Assembly (NCBI GenBank): GCA_031181345.1
Contig: JAPSLC010000005.1
Location: forward strand, 1 to 64,000
Direction of reading: 5' to 3'
Length of the DNA stretch: 64,000 nucleotides
Source: Cupriavidus sp.
GTDB lineage: Bacteria; Pseudomonadota; Gammaproteobacteria; Burkholderiales; Burkholderiaceae
Positions 17,568 to 26,297 of the stretch are shown piece after piece. A program made the translations under genes and the position numbers. Position 1 is the stretch's first letter; every line of letters begins with the position of its first letter. Below the pieces are notes generated by a model that saw only the letters and a program-made list of their open reading frames with translations, searched no databases and was not told the origin of the DNA.

Positions 17568-18422
17568 CTACGCCGGCTGGGCCGCAGGATCGGCATGATC
17601 GGTGGAGGCCGACAACACCTTCCATTGCTCGAGTTCGACGCGCGCGGCGTCGAGCTTGCCGCCGATATAGCCGAGCGCATCGGTGCCGGCCGCGAAGCGC
17701 AACGGCGCCCGCGGCACGCCGGCCAGTTCGACGATGGCACGCGCGAGCTTGTCCGGGTCGCCCGGCTGCCGGTGGCTGTAGTCGTCGTAGCCGCCGCGCA
17801 GCGCCGCCGATGCCGACACGTAGTCCGGAATGGCCTCGGCCCCGTAGCGCACTGACGAGCCATCGAGGAAATCGGTGCGGAAGAAGCCCGGCTGCACGAT
17901 GGTGACCTGGATGCCGAAGCGCGCCACCTCGAGCGCCAGCGACTCGGAGAAGCCCTCCACCGCGAACTTGGCCGCGCAGTAGATCGACGCGCCTTCGAAG
18001 CCCACCATGCCGCCGATCGACGACAGATTGAAGACGCGGCCGGCGCGCTGGCGCCGCATCGCGGGCAGCACGGCGCGGGTCACGTGCAAGGTGCCGTGGA
18101 CGTTGGTGTCGAACTGCTTGACCACATCGTCGGCGCTGTTCTCCTCGAACATGCCGAGCTGGCCGTAGCCGGCGTTATTGACCAGTACGTCGATGCGCCC
18201 GAAGGTCGCCACTGCCCGGTCGACCGCGTCGCGTGCCTGCCCCGGGTCGGTGACATCGAGGCGCAATGCCAGCAGACGCTCGCCGTACCCCGGCAGTGCC
18301 TGCCCGATGCGCTGCGGATCGCGGCCGGTGGCGACGACGTTCTCGCCCGCATCCAATGCCGCCCTGGCGATGCACGCGCCGATGCCGCGTGCCGCGCCGG
18401 TAATGAACCAGGTCTTGCTCAT
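17568..18422 (-). CDS. SDR-family oxidoreductase
   Basis: Classical short-chain dehydrogenase of 284 residues. It has the cofactor motif TGAARGIG at the N-terminus, NNAG (VLVNNAGYG), catalytic Ser in NLSSIGG and the YxxxK pair in YCAAKFAVEG. The Arg in ATGRDPQRIG suggests NADP(H). The type resembles the oxidoreductases often annotated as SDR family NAD(P)-dependent, substrate unknown. It is divergent from the AraC-type regulator at 18610 across a 187-base gap, so control by that regulator is likely. Confidence 0.88.
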   Translation of the reverse strand: MSKTWFITGAARGIGACIARAALDAGENVVATGRDPQRIGQALPGYGERLLALRLDVTDPGQARDAVDRAVATFGRIDVLVNNAGYGQLGMFEENSADDVVKQFDTNVHGTLHVTRAVLPAMRRQRAGRVFNLSSIGGMVGFEGASIYCAAKFAVEGFSESLALEVARFGIQVTIVQPGFFRTDFLDGSSVRYGAEAIPDYVSASAALRGGYDDYSHRQPGDPDKLARAIVELAGVPRAPLRFAAGTDALGYIGGKLDAARVELEQWKVLSASTDHADPAAQPA

Positions 18423-18609
18423 GCTGAACTCCTTCGGGTGTGGTTGATGGCTGCCATGGTAGGCAGCGCACCCCGATGCCAGTTAGACCAAAACTCGGCA
18501 GCGTTTGCCTGATTCTCCAGAGCGGGTCCGAGGCGCGGTCCCGCCCTGCCGTGGCGCCGCGGGGGCGCGCTACACTTGCGCGCATGCCTCGCCATCGTCC
18601 CTGCCGACC

Positions 18610-19602
18610 ATGTCCGTCCACGCCAATCCGATGCCAATTCCCCCACAGCCATGCGAGCCCGAGCCGTCCCGCCGCCAGCGTGAAGAACGCATGGCCGCAC
18701 TGATCGGACAGCTCGCGCCGGCGGAGGGATATACGTTGTCCGCGCTCGACGCGGTCAAGTTCCTGCGCGCCAACGGCCCGCTGCCGCGCACGCCGGTGCT
18801 GTACGACCCCTGCATCATCGTGCTGTGCAGCGGGCGCAAGCGCGGGTTCTTTGCCGGACGCGAGTTCGTCTACGACGCCCAGCATTTCCTGGTGCTGTCG
18901 CTGCCGATTCCATTCGAGTCGCAGACCGAGGCCTCGCCGGACGAGCCGATGCTGGCGATCTCGATCCGCGTGGACCTCGGTGTGCTGGCCGAGCTGGCGC
19001 TGTCCGTGCCGCAATCGGCATCGGAGCCGCAGGACGCCAGGCCCGACGAGGTATCGGGCATCCACTCGACACCGCTCGACGACCGGCTGGGCGACGCGGT
19101 GGTGCGTCTGCTCGAAGCGCTGACCTGCGACATGGAGACCGCGGTGCTGGCGCCGGCCATCCTGCGGGAGATCTACTTTCGCGTGCTGTGCGGCCCGCAG
19201 GGTGCGGCCTTGCGCGGGTCGCTCGCCTATCAGAGCAACTTCGGCCGCATCGGCAAGGCGCTGCGAATGATCCATGCCGGCTATGAGCAGCCGCTGTCGG
19301 TCGACACGCTGGCCAGCGCGGCGGCGATGAGCGTGGCGGCCTTCCACGCCGCCTTCAAGTCGGTCACCGGCACCTCGCCGCTGCAGTACATCAAGGCCAC
19401 GCGGCTGCACAAGGCCCGCATGCTGATGATCCAGCAGGGATTGAATGCGTCGGTGGCGGCGAGCCGGGTCGGCTATGAAAGCCCGTCGCAGTTCAGCCGG
19501 GAATTCAAGCGGTTTTTCGGCCGCAGCCCGGTCGACGAGGCCCGCGTGATGAAGGAAGCGATGGCCTTGCGCACGCGGGTGGATTGGGCTCGCGCCGCGT
19601 GA
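18610..19602 (+). CDS. AraC-family transcriptional regulator (AraC_N type)
   Basis: Regulator of about 330 residues. The N-terminal part (about 30-190) matches the AraC_N cupin-like domain with PCIIVLCSGRKRGFFAGREF and YDAQHFLVLSLPIPFES. The C-terminal part (about 225-320) has two helix-turn-helix units (VDTLASAAAMSVAAFHAAFK and VAASRVGYESPSQFSREFKRFFG). The ATG at 18610 gives a normal N-terminus; an upstream in-frame extension is Pro/Ala-rich and unsupported. The divergent SDR gene is its likely target. Members of this type often respond to small aldehydes or alcohols, but no ligand can be inferred. Confidence 0.88.
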   Translation: MSVHANPMPIPPQPCEPEPSRRQREERMAALIGQLAPAEGYTLSALDAVKFLRANGPLPRTPVLYDPCIIVLCSGRKRGFFAGREFVYDAQHFLVLSLPIPFESQTEASPDEPMLAISIRVDLGVLAELALSVPQSASEPQDARPDEVSGIHSTPLDDRLGDAVVRLLEALTCDMETAVLAPAILREIYFRVLCGPQGAALRGSLAYQSNFGRIGKALRMIHAGYEQPLSVDTLASAAAMSVAAFHAAFKSVTGTSPLQYIKATRLHKARMLMIQQGLNASVAASRVGYESPSQFSREFKRFFGRSPVDEARVMKEAMALRTRVDWARAA

Positions 19603-19806
19603 ACGGCGGCGCTGGCGTGCGCGCATAGCGGGCTGGTCCAGAGGATCAGGCAAGCCCGCCAGAGCATTCGGCATGGGCTTGCGCGTCCTGGCTTCGTACA
19701 GTGACGGGAAGCGATGGCATCGAGCGTCGGGCCGCTTTTCACCAGGAAAGCCGCGTCGAACGGTCGCCGTCGCGACCTTCCTCTTTCACCGTACGGAGTA
19801 AACATC

Positions 19807-20562
19807 ATGAATGCACAGCAAAGCCAGCGCGACCTGGAAGGCCGGGTCGCCATCGTGACCGGCGCGGCCGGCGGGGTCGGACGCGCGACCGTGGAACTGC
19901 TCCACCGCCGCGGCGCGCGCGTGGTGGCCGAGGACATCAAGGACACGGTCACCGAACTGGAGATCGACGGCGAGATCGTCGTCATCACCGGCGACGTCTC
20001 GCAGGAAGCCACCGCACGCGCGGCCGTGGACGCGGCGATGGCCCGCTTCGGCCGGCTCGACATCCTGGTCAATAACGCGGCTCGCATCATCAACCGCACG
20101 GTCGCCGAGATGACCGTCGACGAATGGGACCAGATCCTGGCGATCAACGCGCGCGGCATGTTCGTGCATGCACGCGAAGCCTTGCGCGCGATGGTGCCCG
20201 CCAGGCGCGGCGCCATCGTCAACGTCGGCTCCTACGCCTGCGTGGTCGCGCTGCCGACCATCGGCGCCTATGCCGCGTCCAAGGGGGCGGTGGCGCAGCT
20301 GATGCGCGTGCTGGCGGCGGAAAACGGCCAGCATGGCATTCGCGTCAACGCGGTGGGTCCTGGCGATATCGTGACCGGCATTCTCGACGACCAGATGCCG
20401 AACGGCCGCGAGTTCCTCGCCGAACACGGCAAGAGCAACCTGCTGGGCCGGGCCGCGCAGCCCGAGGAAATCGCCGAGGTGATCGCCTTCCTGGCGTCGG
20501 ACAAGGCGAGCTTCGTCACCGGTGCACTGGTGATGGCCGATGGGGGGCATACCGCGGTTTGA
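19807..20562 (+). CDS. SDR-family oxidoreductase
   Basis: Short-chain dehydrogenase of 251 residues. It has TGAAGGVG near residue 18, an acidic residue after beta-2 (VVAEDIKD) that suggests NAD(H), NNAA in place of NNAG, catalytic Ser in NVGSYACV, and YAASKGAV. It ends VMADGGHTAV, the common family ending. A weak GGAG-type site (TACGGAGTAAACATC) precedes ATG 19807. It follows the AraC gene after 204 bases with no clear promoter, so it may or may not belong to that regulon. Confidence 0.88.
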   Translation: MNAQQSQRDLEGRVAIVTGAAGGVGRATVELLHRRGARVVAEDIKDTVTELEIDGEIVVITGDVSQEATARAAVDAAMARFGRLDILVNNAARIINRTVAEMTVDEWDQILAINARGMFVHAREALRAMVPARRGAIVNVGSYACVVALPTIGAYAASKGAVAQLMRVLAAENGQHGIRVNAVGPGDIVTGILDDQMPNGREFLAEHGKSNLLGRAAQPEEIAEVIAFLASDKASFVTGALVMADGGHTAV

Positions 20563-20677
20563 TCCGCCGCCATGCCGGCGGGGCAGCATGCCGCCGCCGG
20601 TCATCCAGAGTCCCGGGGTTCATGCGAAACGCGGATTCGTGGGCGGTCCGAGGACGCTTTTCTAAACGACCCACGCC

Positions 20678-20785
20678 GATACTAAAGTATCGTAATCTCG
20701 GTTTCTGATACTTTAGTACTGTTGTTGACGGCAAGCGGCGCTGTTACTAAAGTATCTTTATCCGTAAAAATGATACTTTAGTACC
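20678..20785 (+). promoter_or_regulatory. Four-operator array and promoter of the hipBA-type module
   Basis: Four 14-bp operators with consensus GATACTWWAGTAYC start at 20678, 20707, 20743 and 20772. Start-to-start distances are 29, 36 and 29 bases. Boxes 1 and 3 have AA at the centre, boxes 2 and 4 have TT, so adjacent copies are in opposite orientation. A promoter TTGACG (20725-20730), 17-base spacer, TAAAGT (20748-20753) has its -10 inside box 3. Box 4 ends on the base before the ATG of hipB. E. coli hipBA is likewise repressed by HipB at four palindromic operators, though of different sequence. Confidence 0.85.
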
Positions 20786-21088
20786 ATGAAAACGATTGAA
20801 GAGATCTCTCAGGCACTATCCGACCGCAGGGAGGGCGTCGGCTACGGCAAGACGCAACTTGCCCACGACGCCGGCATCACTGATCGGACGCTCCGCCATG
20901 TCTTGGCAGGGAATCAGGACTTCAAGGTTTCCACGCTGCTGGCCGTCGCCGACCGGCTTGGCCTCGAGATGATTCTGGTGCCGCGGGAGGCCCGACCGCT
21001 GTTCGAGGTAGAGGGTTCGAAGCAGCCCGCCATCCCTTCCGTGGTCGATGCCGCTCTCCAACGCTTGAAATCGAACCGCTCGCGATGA
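20786..21088 (+). CDS. hipB: HipB-like antitoxin, XRE-type repressor
   Basis: Protein of 100 residues with one helix-turn-helix of the Cro/CI type (YGKTQLAHDAGITDRTLRHVLAGNQDFKVSTLLAVADRLGLEM, described in parts). It neutralises the partner kinase and represses its own operon at the four upstream boxes, by analogy with E. coli HipB. The ATG follows directly after operator 4, leaving no room for a canonical ribosome site apart from the operator itself. The stop overlaps hipA by ATGA. The module is lower in GC than its surroundings at the promoter, as is usual for toxin-antitoxin loci. Confidence 0.85.
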   Translation: MKTIEEISQALSDRREGVGYGKTQLAHDAGITDRTLRHVLAGNQDFKVSTLLAVADRLGLEMILVPREARPLFEVEGSKQPAIPSVVDAALQRLKSNRSR

Positions 21089-22461
21089 ACCTCAAGACCC
21101 TGGCCATCTATCTCGGCGAACAGCGTGTCGGCCTGCTGTTTCAGTACGGCAACGACAACCCGATCCTGCGTTTCGTCGCGGACGACGCCTTTGTCGCGCT
21201 GGGAGACAATGCCCCTACCCTGTCGCTGTCGATGCGCGCCGACGATCCCGAAACGCAGCGCGCCTTGTGGGCCAATGTCTCAGCGCCGGTATTCAACGGC
21301 CGTCAATCGCGGCGCAAGGGCTGGCTGCTGCCTCCGTTCTTCCAGGGCCTGCTGCCCGAGGGCGTGTTTCGCGACCATGTGGCGGCCGTGCGCGGTTGCG
21401 AACCGGATGACCATTTCGAGATGCTCGCGGCGACCGGAAGGGATTTGCCGGGAAACGTCCATGCGCGGCCCGTCACGCTGACTCGGCAAGAGGCCGCGCA
21501 TCTGGTGACGCAGGACGAAGACTCGCTGGAAATGAGCGTCATCGAGGAACCGATGGAAGACGGCGTTTCCGTGTCCGGCGTACAGCCCAAGGTAGGCGTG
21601 ATTCGTGACGGCGACCGCTATGTGGGCCGCACGCGGATGCAGGACACCCACATCATCGCCAAGCTGCCGGTCGTCGGTCATCCGCTGTTGCCCGAACTCG
21701 AGGAGCTGTCGTTGCGCCTGGCGCGTGCCGCAGGCGTCGATGCGTGCGAGGCCAAGCTCGAACCGCTGGAAAAGCTCGCCGTCGAGCATGGTTACGACCT
21801 CGGCAACGACGTCACCGGCACCACGAACTTCCTCGCGGTCACGCGATTCGATCGGGCGCCCGGCCCACGCTTCCATGTCGAGGACTTCGGCCAGGTCATG
21901 GCCGTCCAGCCCGAAGACAAATACCGGGAGAGCTATCTGGCCATGGCGGCGATCATGCTGGCCCAGCCCTCGCTGGGCGAGGCGGCCGTACACGAGTTGC
22001 TGCGGCGCATGACCGTCAACGAGCTGCTTGGCAACCCGGACATGCATCTGAAGAACGTGGGCATCATCTACAAGGACGGCAAGACACCGACCTTGTCCCC
22101 GGCCTACGACATCGTCGGCTACAGCGCGTATCAGCGCCGTACCGGGCACGCCATCTTCATCGTGCCACCGGAGTTGCTGCCGCCCTCTTCCGACGACACC
22201 CGCAGGCGCCATCAACATCTGTCGTCGGCTATGGTGCGCCAGTTCTGCGGACATCTGCGACTGCCGGAGAAACCGGCGGCGGCCGAGATCCAGCGTACCG
22301 TGCTGGCAGCCGTGAAGAGGTGGCCGGAGATGATTCTCGCGTCGCAGCTGACGGACATGCAGAAGACCAATCTGCTCGCCCACTTCGAGCAGCACCCGAT
22401 GGTCATGTCGGTGCGCAAGCGGGCAGCCAGCCGGGCGCGCGCGGCATCGCTCGAATCCTAG
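21085..22461 (+). CDS. hipA: HipA-like Ser/Thr kinase toxin
   Basis: Kinase-fold toxin of 458 residues. It has the N-terminal HipA region (about 5-110), a glycine-loop segment with autophosphorylation-type Ser in VSVSGVQPK (161-169), catalytic Asp319 and metal-binding Asn324 in NPDMHLKN, and the metal Asp342 in SPAYDIVGY. The 23-residue spacing between the two Asp residues equals that of E. coli HipA (309 and 332), which phosphorylates glutamyl-tRNA synthetase GltX. All key residues are present, so an active toxin is expected. Its own target is not known. Translation is coupled to hipB by ATGA. Confidence 0.88.
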   Translation: MNLKTLAIYLGEQRVGLLFQYGNDNPILRFVADDAFVALGDNAPTLSLSMRADDPETQRALWANVSAPVFNGRQSRRKGWLLPPFFQGLLPEGVFRDHVAAVRGCEPDDHFEMLAATGRDLPGNVHARPVTLTRQEAAHLVTQDEDSLEMSVIEEPMEDGVSVSGVQPKVGVIRDGDRYVGRTRMQDTHIIAKLPVVGHPLLPELEELSLRLARAAGVDACEAKLEPLEKLAVEHGYDLGNDVTGTTNFLAVTRFDRAPGPRFHVEDFGQVMAVQPEDKYRESYLAMAAIMLAQPSLGEAAVHELLRRMTVNELLGNPDMHLKNVGIIYKDGKTPTLSPAYDIVGYSAYQRRTGHAIFIVPPELLPPSSDDTRRRHQHLSSAMVRQFCGHLRLPEKPAAAEIQRTVLAAVKRWPEMILASQLTDMQKTNLLAHFEQHPMVMSVRKRAASRARAASLES

Positions 22462-22503
22462 GATCGTGCGCTATCGCTGGAGCGTTGTTCGGCGGCAGGC
22501 GAG

Positions 22504-22552
22504 GTGAGCAGCAAAGTAGTCCAAATCCCGATTTGACTACTTTACTGCTCAC
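22504..22552. terminator. Long imperfect hairpin downstream of hipA
   Basis: A 49-base inverted repeat, GTGAGCAG...CTGCTCAC, with about 22 paired bases, one mismatch and one bulged C. It starts 42 bases after the hipA stop and also lies beyond the end of the convergent gene at 22608-22940. There is no T-run, so it may be a barrier or a protein site rather than a classical terminator. Its stem contains AAAGTAGT/ACTACTTT, partly like the hip operator core. Confidence 0.6.
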
Positions 22553-22607
22553 TTCGACCACTGTCGGCGCCGGGCAGCATGGCGCGCCTGACACGGGCGC
22601 GTTACGC

Positions 22608-22940
22608 TCAGCCCCCGATATGCGGCCGATCCGACTGCATCCGGTCGCCCTGTTCGTCGGGCGGCGATACCTGTTCGTTCATGATCTCGTTTGGCGTGAC
22701 ACCCGGCTTCTTTCCCTGCTGGCCAGCCTGTTGACCGCCCTGCTGACCCTGCTGACTGCCAGGTTGATCCTGCTGCGCCTGCGTGCCGCTTTCCGCGCGT
22801 TGACTCTCCGACGGCAGCGTGTCGGCCTCGCCGGCCGGATTCTGGCCGCGCTCCTGTTCCAGCGGGCCCTTGTCCGGCGTCAGCGACTTGACGGTCTGCG
22901 GGGCGACGGGGTTGGCCGTGTCTGTAGATTTGGATTGCAT
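22608..22940 (-). CDS. Small hydrophilic protein, Gln/Gly-rich
   Basis: Protein of about 110 residues with no signal peptide or membrane helix. The middle is rich in Gln, Gly, Ser and Pro (GSQQGQQGGQQAGQQGKK) and the end has NEIMNEQVSPPDEQGDR. A GGAG six bases before ATG 22940 decides the start; two upstream in-frame ATGs overlap that ribosome site. It is probably disordered. I do not recognise a family. It is convergent with hipA and may be independent of it. Confidence 0.5.
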   Translation of the reverse strand: MQSKSTDTANPVAPQTVKSLTPDKGPLEQERGQNPAGEADTLPSESQRAESGTQAQQDQPGSQQGQQGGQQAGQQGKKPGVTPNEIMNEQVSPPDEQGDRMQSDRPHIGG

Positions 22941-23044
22941 GCGCATCTCCGTTTGCAATGGTTCGCGGTGAGGCGGCCGGAGGCGGCCCCGGGAAGTCGA
23001 TCACCGCAAATCACGCAAGAGACATACCCGCCAGACTGCCCCGT

Positions 23045-24067
23045 TCAGTCGACCGTGACCCCATTGGCCCGGATGATCTCGCCCCACACCTTGATGTCCT
23101 CGCGGATCGTCGCCGCGAACGCCTCGCTGGTCCTGGCCGGGGGATTGGCCATGTTCATCAGCGCGAAGCGTTCGCGGATCTGCGGGTCGCCCAGCATGCC
23201 GTTGATCTCGGCGTTGAGCCGCTTGACGATCGGCGCGGGCGTGCCGGCGGGCGCGAACAGGCCGTACCAGCTGTTGGTATCGAACGGATAGCCCTGCTCG
23301 CGCATGGTCGGCACCTCGGGCGATACCGAGCCGCGGCGGCTGCCGCTGATCGCCAGCGCGCGGATCTTGCCGGAGCGGATCAGCGGCAGCGACGACGAGG
23401 TATCGACGAAGGCGACCTTGATCATGCCGCCCTGCAGGTCGTTCAGCACCTGTCCCACCGCCTTGTACGGGACATGGCGCATGCGCAGGCCGGCCTGCAT
23501 CTTCAGCGCCTCCATGGTCAGATGCCCGCCGGAGCCGATGCCCCAGGAGCCGTAGTCGTAGGCATCGGGTTTGGCCTTCACCGCGGCGACGAACTCGCGC
23601 AGGTTGCGCGCGGGAAAGTCCGGCGTGACCACCAGGAAGTTGCCGCCCTCGCCGACCTGCGCCACCGGCGCCAGATCGCGCAGCGCGTCGTAGGGCAGCT
23701 TGGGCTGCAGCGTATGGTTGATGACGATCGACGCCGCGTAGGTGAACAGCAGCGTATAGCCGTCGGGCGCGGCCTTGGCCACGGCGTCCACGCCGATGAT
23801 GCCGGTCGCGCCGGGCTTGTTGTCCACCACCACGGTCTGTCCGAGCCGCTTGCCCAGCCGTTCGGCGATCACGCGCGCGAACAGGTCGGTGCCGCTGCCG
23901 GCCGAGGATGCCACCACCAGCCGGATCGGCCGCGACGGCCATGCATCGCCAGCCCATGCCGGCCCCGCCGCGAGCGGCGCGGCGACCAGTGCCATCCACG
24001 CCAGCAGCGTCTGCCGCCGCTTGCTTCGTGGTGCGTTCGTGTCCGTGAACATCGTGTCGATCGACAT
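23045..24067 (-). CDS. Bug/TctC-family periplasmic solute-binding receptor
   Basis: Protein of about 340 residues. A basic start and a signal peptide (LLAWMALVAAPLAAGPAWA) precede the Bug fold with WPSRPIRLVVASSAGSGTDLFAR, VDNKPGATGIIG and a typical C-terminal LFAPAGTPAPIVKRLNAEIN. These receptors bind small carboxylates; here no TctAB permease genes are nearby, which is usual for orphan Bug receptors of Burkholderiales. The start at 24067 follows an AGGAGG, but an ATG six codons upstream is possible. The next gene upstream, 21 bases away, encodes the metallo-beta-lactamase-fold protein, so the two are probably co-transcribed. Confidence 0.88.
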   Translation of the reverse strand: MSIDTMFTDTNAPRSKRRQTLLAWMALVAAPLAAGPAWAGDAWPSRPIRLVVASSAGSGTDLFARVIAERLGKRLGQTVVVDNKPGATGIIGVDAVAKAAPDGYTLLFTYAASIVINHTLQPKLPYDALRDLAPVAQVGEGGNFLVVTPDFPARNLREFVAAVKAKPDAYDYGSWGIGSGGHLTMEALKMQAGLRMRHVPYKAVGQVLNDLQGGMIKVAFVDTSSSLPLIRSGKIRALAISGSRRGSVSPEVPTMREQGYPFDTNSWYGLFAPAGTPAPIVKRLNAEINGMLGDPQIRERFALMNMANPPARTSEAFAATIREDIKVWGEIIRANGVTVD

Positions 24068-24088
24068 CGTCGAGTCCCTCCTCATCCC

Positions 24089-25387
24089 TTATCGTTGGCT
24101 GAACGGGTGGCGTTCACCGCGTTCGATGCTGTCGGCGCAGGCCAGATAGAGGCTGCGCGATACATAGCTGGCGACCTGGCGCGACCGCTGGCGCAGCCAT
24201 CCGGCCTTCAATTCGCGCGCCCGCCGCAGCGTCGGCGCATCGCCCGGCGCGCCGGCCAGCACGTCGATCACGTGCAGCGCGAGCTGGACCTCGCCCTTGT
24301 CGGCGAGCGCCTGCGCATGGCGGATCAACGCGTCGTGATCGCCGACAGCCTCGGCGATCTGCGCGGCGGCTTGCTCCGGCGGCGCCGGGTGCAGCGAGGT
24401 TGCGTTGCGGTCCCACCAGCCGTTCTCCGCGCGGTAGATGTCGCGGGCGATATAGCTCGGGTCGCCGTAGCTCGGCCGCATCCATGGCATGCCGAACAGT
24501 GCCTCCGGATAGCGCAGCGCGGCCAGCATCTCGCGCTCGTCCATGCCTTGGTTGATCAGCCGGATCACCTCGTCGTGCAGCCAGTGCAGCGCGCTCGCGG
24601 TATGGCGCAGCACCTCGACCGCCTGCGCGCCGCACAGATCGGCGCCGAACTCGCGCACCACGCGCTCGGGCTCGAGCGCGGCAAGGTTCTCCAGCGTGCG
24701 GGCCCAGCGCGGTGCATCGCGCAGCGTGCGCAGCGGCGTGCCGATGTTCGGGATCGAATCGATCACGGCCGGGCCGCCGTACAGGATGCGCGATTCGGGC
24801 AGCCAGACCGCGACCGCATCGTCGGTCTCCGACGGCGCCCACAGCAGCTCGGCGCGGCGCGGGCCGGTGCCGACGGTCAGGCCCTGCGCGAAGGTCTCGG
24901 TGGGCGCGTGCTGGCTCAGCTTGCCGGCAAGGCGCCCGCGCGGCTGGCGGAACTGCACCTCGGCCAGCGCCTCCTGCAGCGGCATGGTGGCGCGATAGCG
25001 GGCCTGGCGCGGCAGCACGTTGGCGTGGGCGATCACGCGCGGCGCGGGGTCGCCGCGTTCGGCGCAATGCGCGAGCCACAGCGGCAGGCCGCTGTTGTAG
25101 CCGAGATGGCCATGGCTGAAGACGATGGCGGCCAACGGCAACGGCGTGACGCTGCGCAGCGCGGCGATCATGCCGCGCGTGATCGCGCCGCCTGGACCGG
25201 CATCGACCAGCAGCAGCGCATCGCCTTGTGGTATGCCGCGTTGTACGCCGTCTTGTACGCCGTCTTGTACGCCGATCTGCGCGACAAAGGACTGGCCTTG
25301 ACCGTGCAGCTTCCAGACGCCCGGCGCGACCGCCTCGACTCCCTCGCCGGTGGCCAGCGCGGCGGGGCGCGCTTCGAAATCCTGCAT
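24089..25387 (-). CDS. Metallo-beta-lactamase-fold protein related to alkylsulfatases, altered metal motif
   Basis: Protein of 432 residues. The N-terminal half is a metallo-beta-lactamase fold and the C-terminal half (from about 285) resembles the alkylsulfatase dimerisation domain (GWWDRNATSLHPAPP, then a helical run with LADKGEVQLALHVIDVL). The usual HxHxDH metal motif reads SHGHLGYN here (His92, His94), so the Asp and third His are replaced by Gly and Tyr and a normal dinuclear zinc site is unlikely. Alkylsulfatase-like binding or a changed mechanism are both possible. Near the N-terminus a GVQD unit is repeated three times. No signal peptide is seen. It shares an operon with the Bug receptor and lies beside the TetR gene. 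Confidence 0.75.
   Translation of the reverse strand: MQDFEARPAALATGEGVEAVAPGVWKLHGQGQSFVAQIGVQDGVQDGVQRGIPQGDALLLVDAGPGGAITRGMIAALRSVTPLPLAAIVFSHGHLGYNSGLPLWLAHCAERGDPAPRVIAHANVLPRQARYRATMPLQEALAEVQFRQPRGRLAGKLSQHAPTETFAQGLTVGTGPRRAELLWAPSETDDAVAVWLPESRILYGGPAVIDSIPNIGTPLRTLRDAPRWARTLENLAALEPERVVREFGADLCGAQAVEVLRHTASALHWLHDEVIRLINQGMDEREMLAALRYPEALFGMPWMRPSYGDPSYIARDIYRAENGWWDRNATSLHPAPPEQAAAQIAEAVGDHDALIRHAQALADKGEVQLALHVIDVLAGAPGDAPTLRRARELKAGWLRQRSRQVASYVSRSLYLACADSIERGERHPFSQR
25241..25276. repeat. Three 12-bp tandem repeats inside the metallo-beta-lactamase-fold gene
   Basis: Three consecutive copies of TTGTACGCCGTC (the last ending AT) encode repeated Gly-Val-Gln-Asp on the minus strand, in a surface position between two strands of the N-terminal fold. 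The unit is a multiple of three, so copy-number change would keep the frame. Confidence 0.8.
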
Positions 25388-25511
25388 GCGAACGACTCCT
25401 GTGACAAAACGATGGACGAGCGCCGCCCCGCTCCGCGGGGGAGCGTTGTCGTAGGCAACGCCAGGAAAGAGGTGACCGCGCGGGGACTGCGGGGTGACCG
25501 CGGTGACCGCG

Positions 25512-26228
25512 TTAGCGCCGGCCGACGCGGGAGCTGACCGGCGCGCTCAGGCTCGCCGCGCAGAAGTCGATCAGCTCGGCCAGCGGCGGCTCGCCGCCGC
25601 GACGGCCCTGATCGCGATACCAGTGCGCCAGCGAATAGACCACGGTGTCGTTGAACCAGGTCAGCCGCAGGTTCATGACCTCGCGCGGCACCTGCGGACA
25701 TAGCGCGAACACCAGCTTGCGCACGCGCACCAGCGCCGAGACCGCGTCGCGTTCGACCAGCCCCTTCTTCAGCAGGCTCGGGCTGAAGGTGGTCTGCGCC
25801 AGCACCTGCAGGTAGTGGCGGCCCCAGTCGGTATCGCGCACCGCATCGGCCAGCGGCAGGATGGTCGACTCGACCACCGCGTGCAGATCGGTGTCGCGGC
25901 CCTCGGCGACCAGCCGGTCCAGATAGCGATGGCGAATCACGTTGATCTGGTGCAGCCGCCGGTTCAGCAGATGGCTGACCAGCGCCTCGCGCGAGCCGAA
26001 GTGGTAATGCAGCGCCGAGCGGTTGCGCTGGCCGCTCTCCAGCACGATCTGCCGCAGCGGCACCTGCTCGACGCCATGCTCGGCGAACAGGCGCTCGGCG
26101 ATCTCCAGCATCCTGGCCGCGGTGCCGGGCACCGCGGCTTCATCCTCGGCAGCCGGCGCGGCCATCTTGCGCCGTCCCGCCGTCTCGGTGTCCTCGCCGA
26201 TCACCGAGCGAATCTGTTTGAGCTTCAT
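25512..26228 (-). CDS. TetR-family transcriptional regulator
   Basis: Regulator of about 238 residues. The helix-turn-helix lies near the N-terminus (LFAEHGVEQVPLRQIVLESGQRNRSALHYHFGSREALV, given in parts). The C-terminal ligand domain has many helices and no known signature. The start is uncertain: ATG at 26279, 26258, 26228 or 26165 are all in frame and none has a strong ribosome site; 26228 was chosen as a compromise. It is divergent from the porin operon, and two similar 15-bp palindromes lie in the gap, so it probably controls both directions. Confidence 0.82.
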   Translation of the reverse strand: MKLKQIRSVIGEDTETAGRRKMAAPAAEDEAAVPGTAARMLEIAERLFAEHGVEQVPLRQIVLESGQRNRSALHYHFGSREALVSHLLNRRLHQINVIRHRYLDRLVAEGRDTDLHAVVESTILPLADAVRDTDWGRHYLQVLAQTTFSPSLLKKGLVERDAVSALVRVRKLVFALCPQVPREVMNLRLTWFNDTVVYSLAHWYRDQGRRGGEPPLAELIDFCAASLSAPVSSRVGRR

Positions 26229-26297
26229 GCGTGCAATTGGCGTTTTCCCCGCGACCATCGCAAGGTTCGCTGTCAGCATAGTCGCGTCGCGCCGTTC

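Noticed and set aside
22958..25537. Open frame of about 860 codons on the plus strand opposite the Bug receptor and metallo-beta-lactamase genes
   Set aside because: It is a mirror of high GC third positions of the minus-strand genes. The sense products have clear motifs, the plus-strand frame has none.
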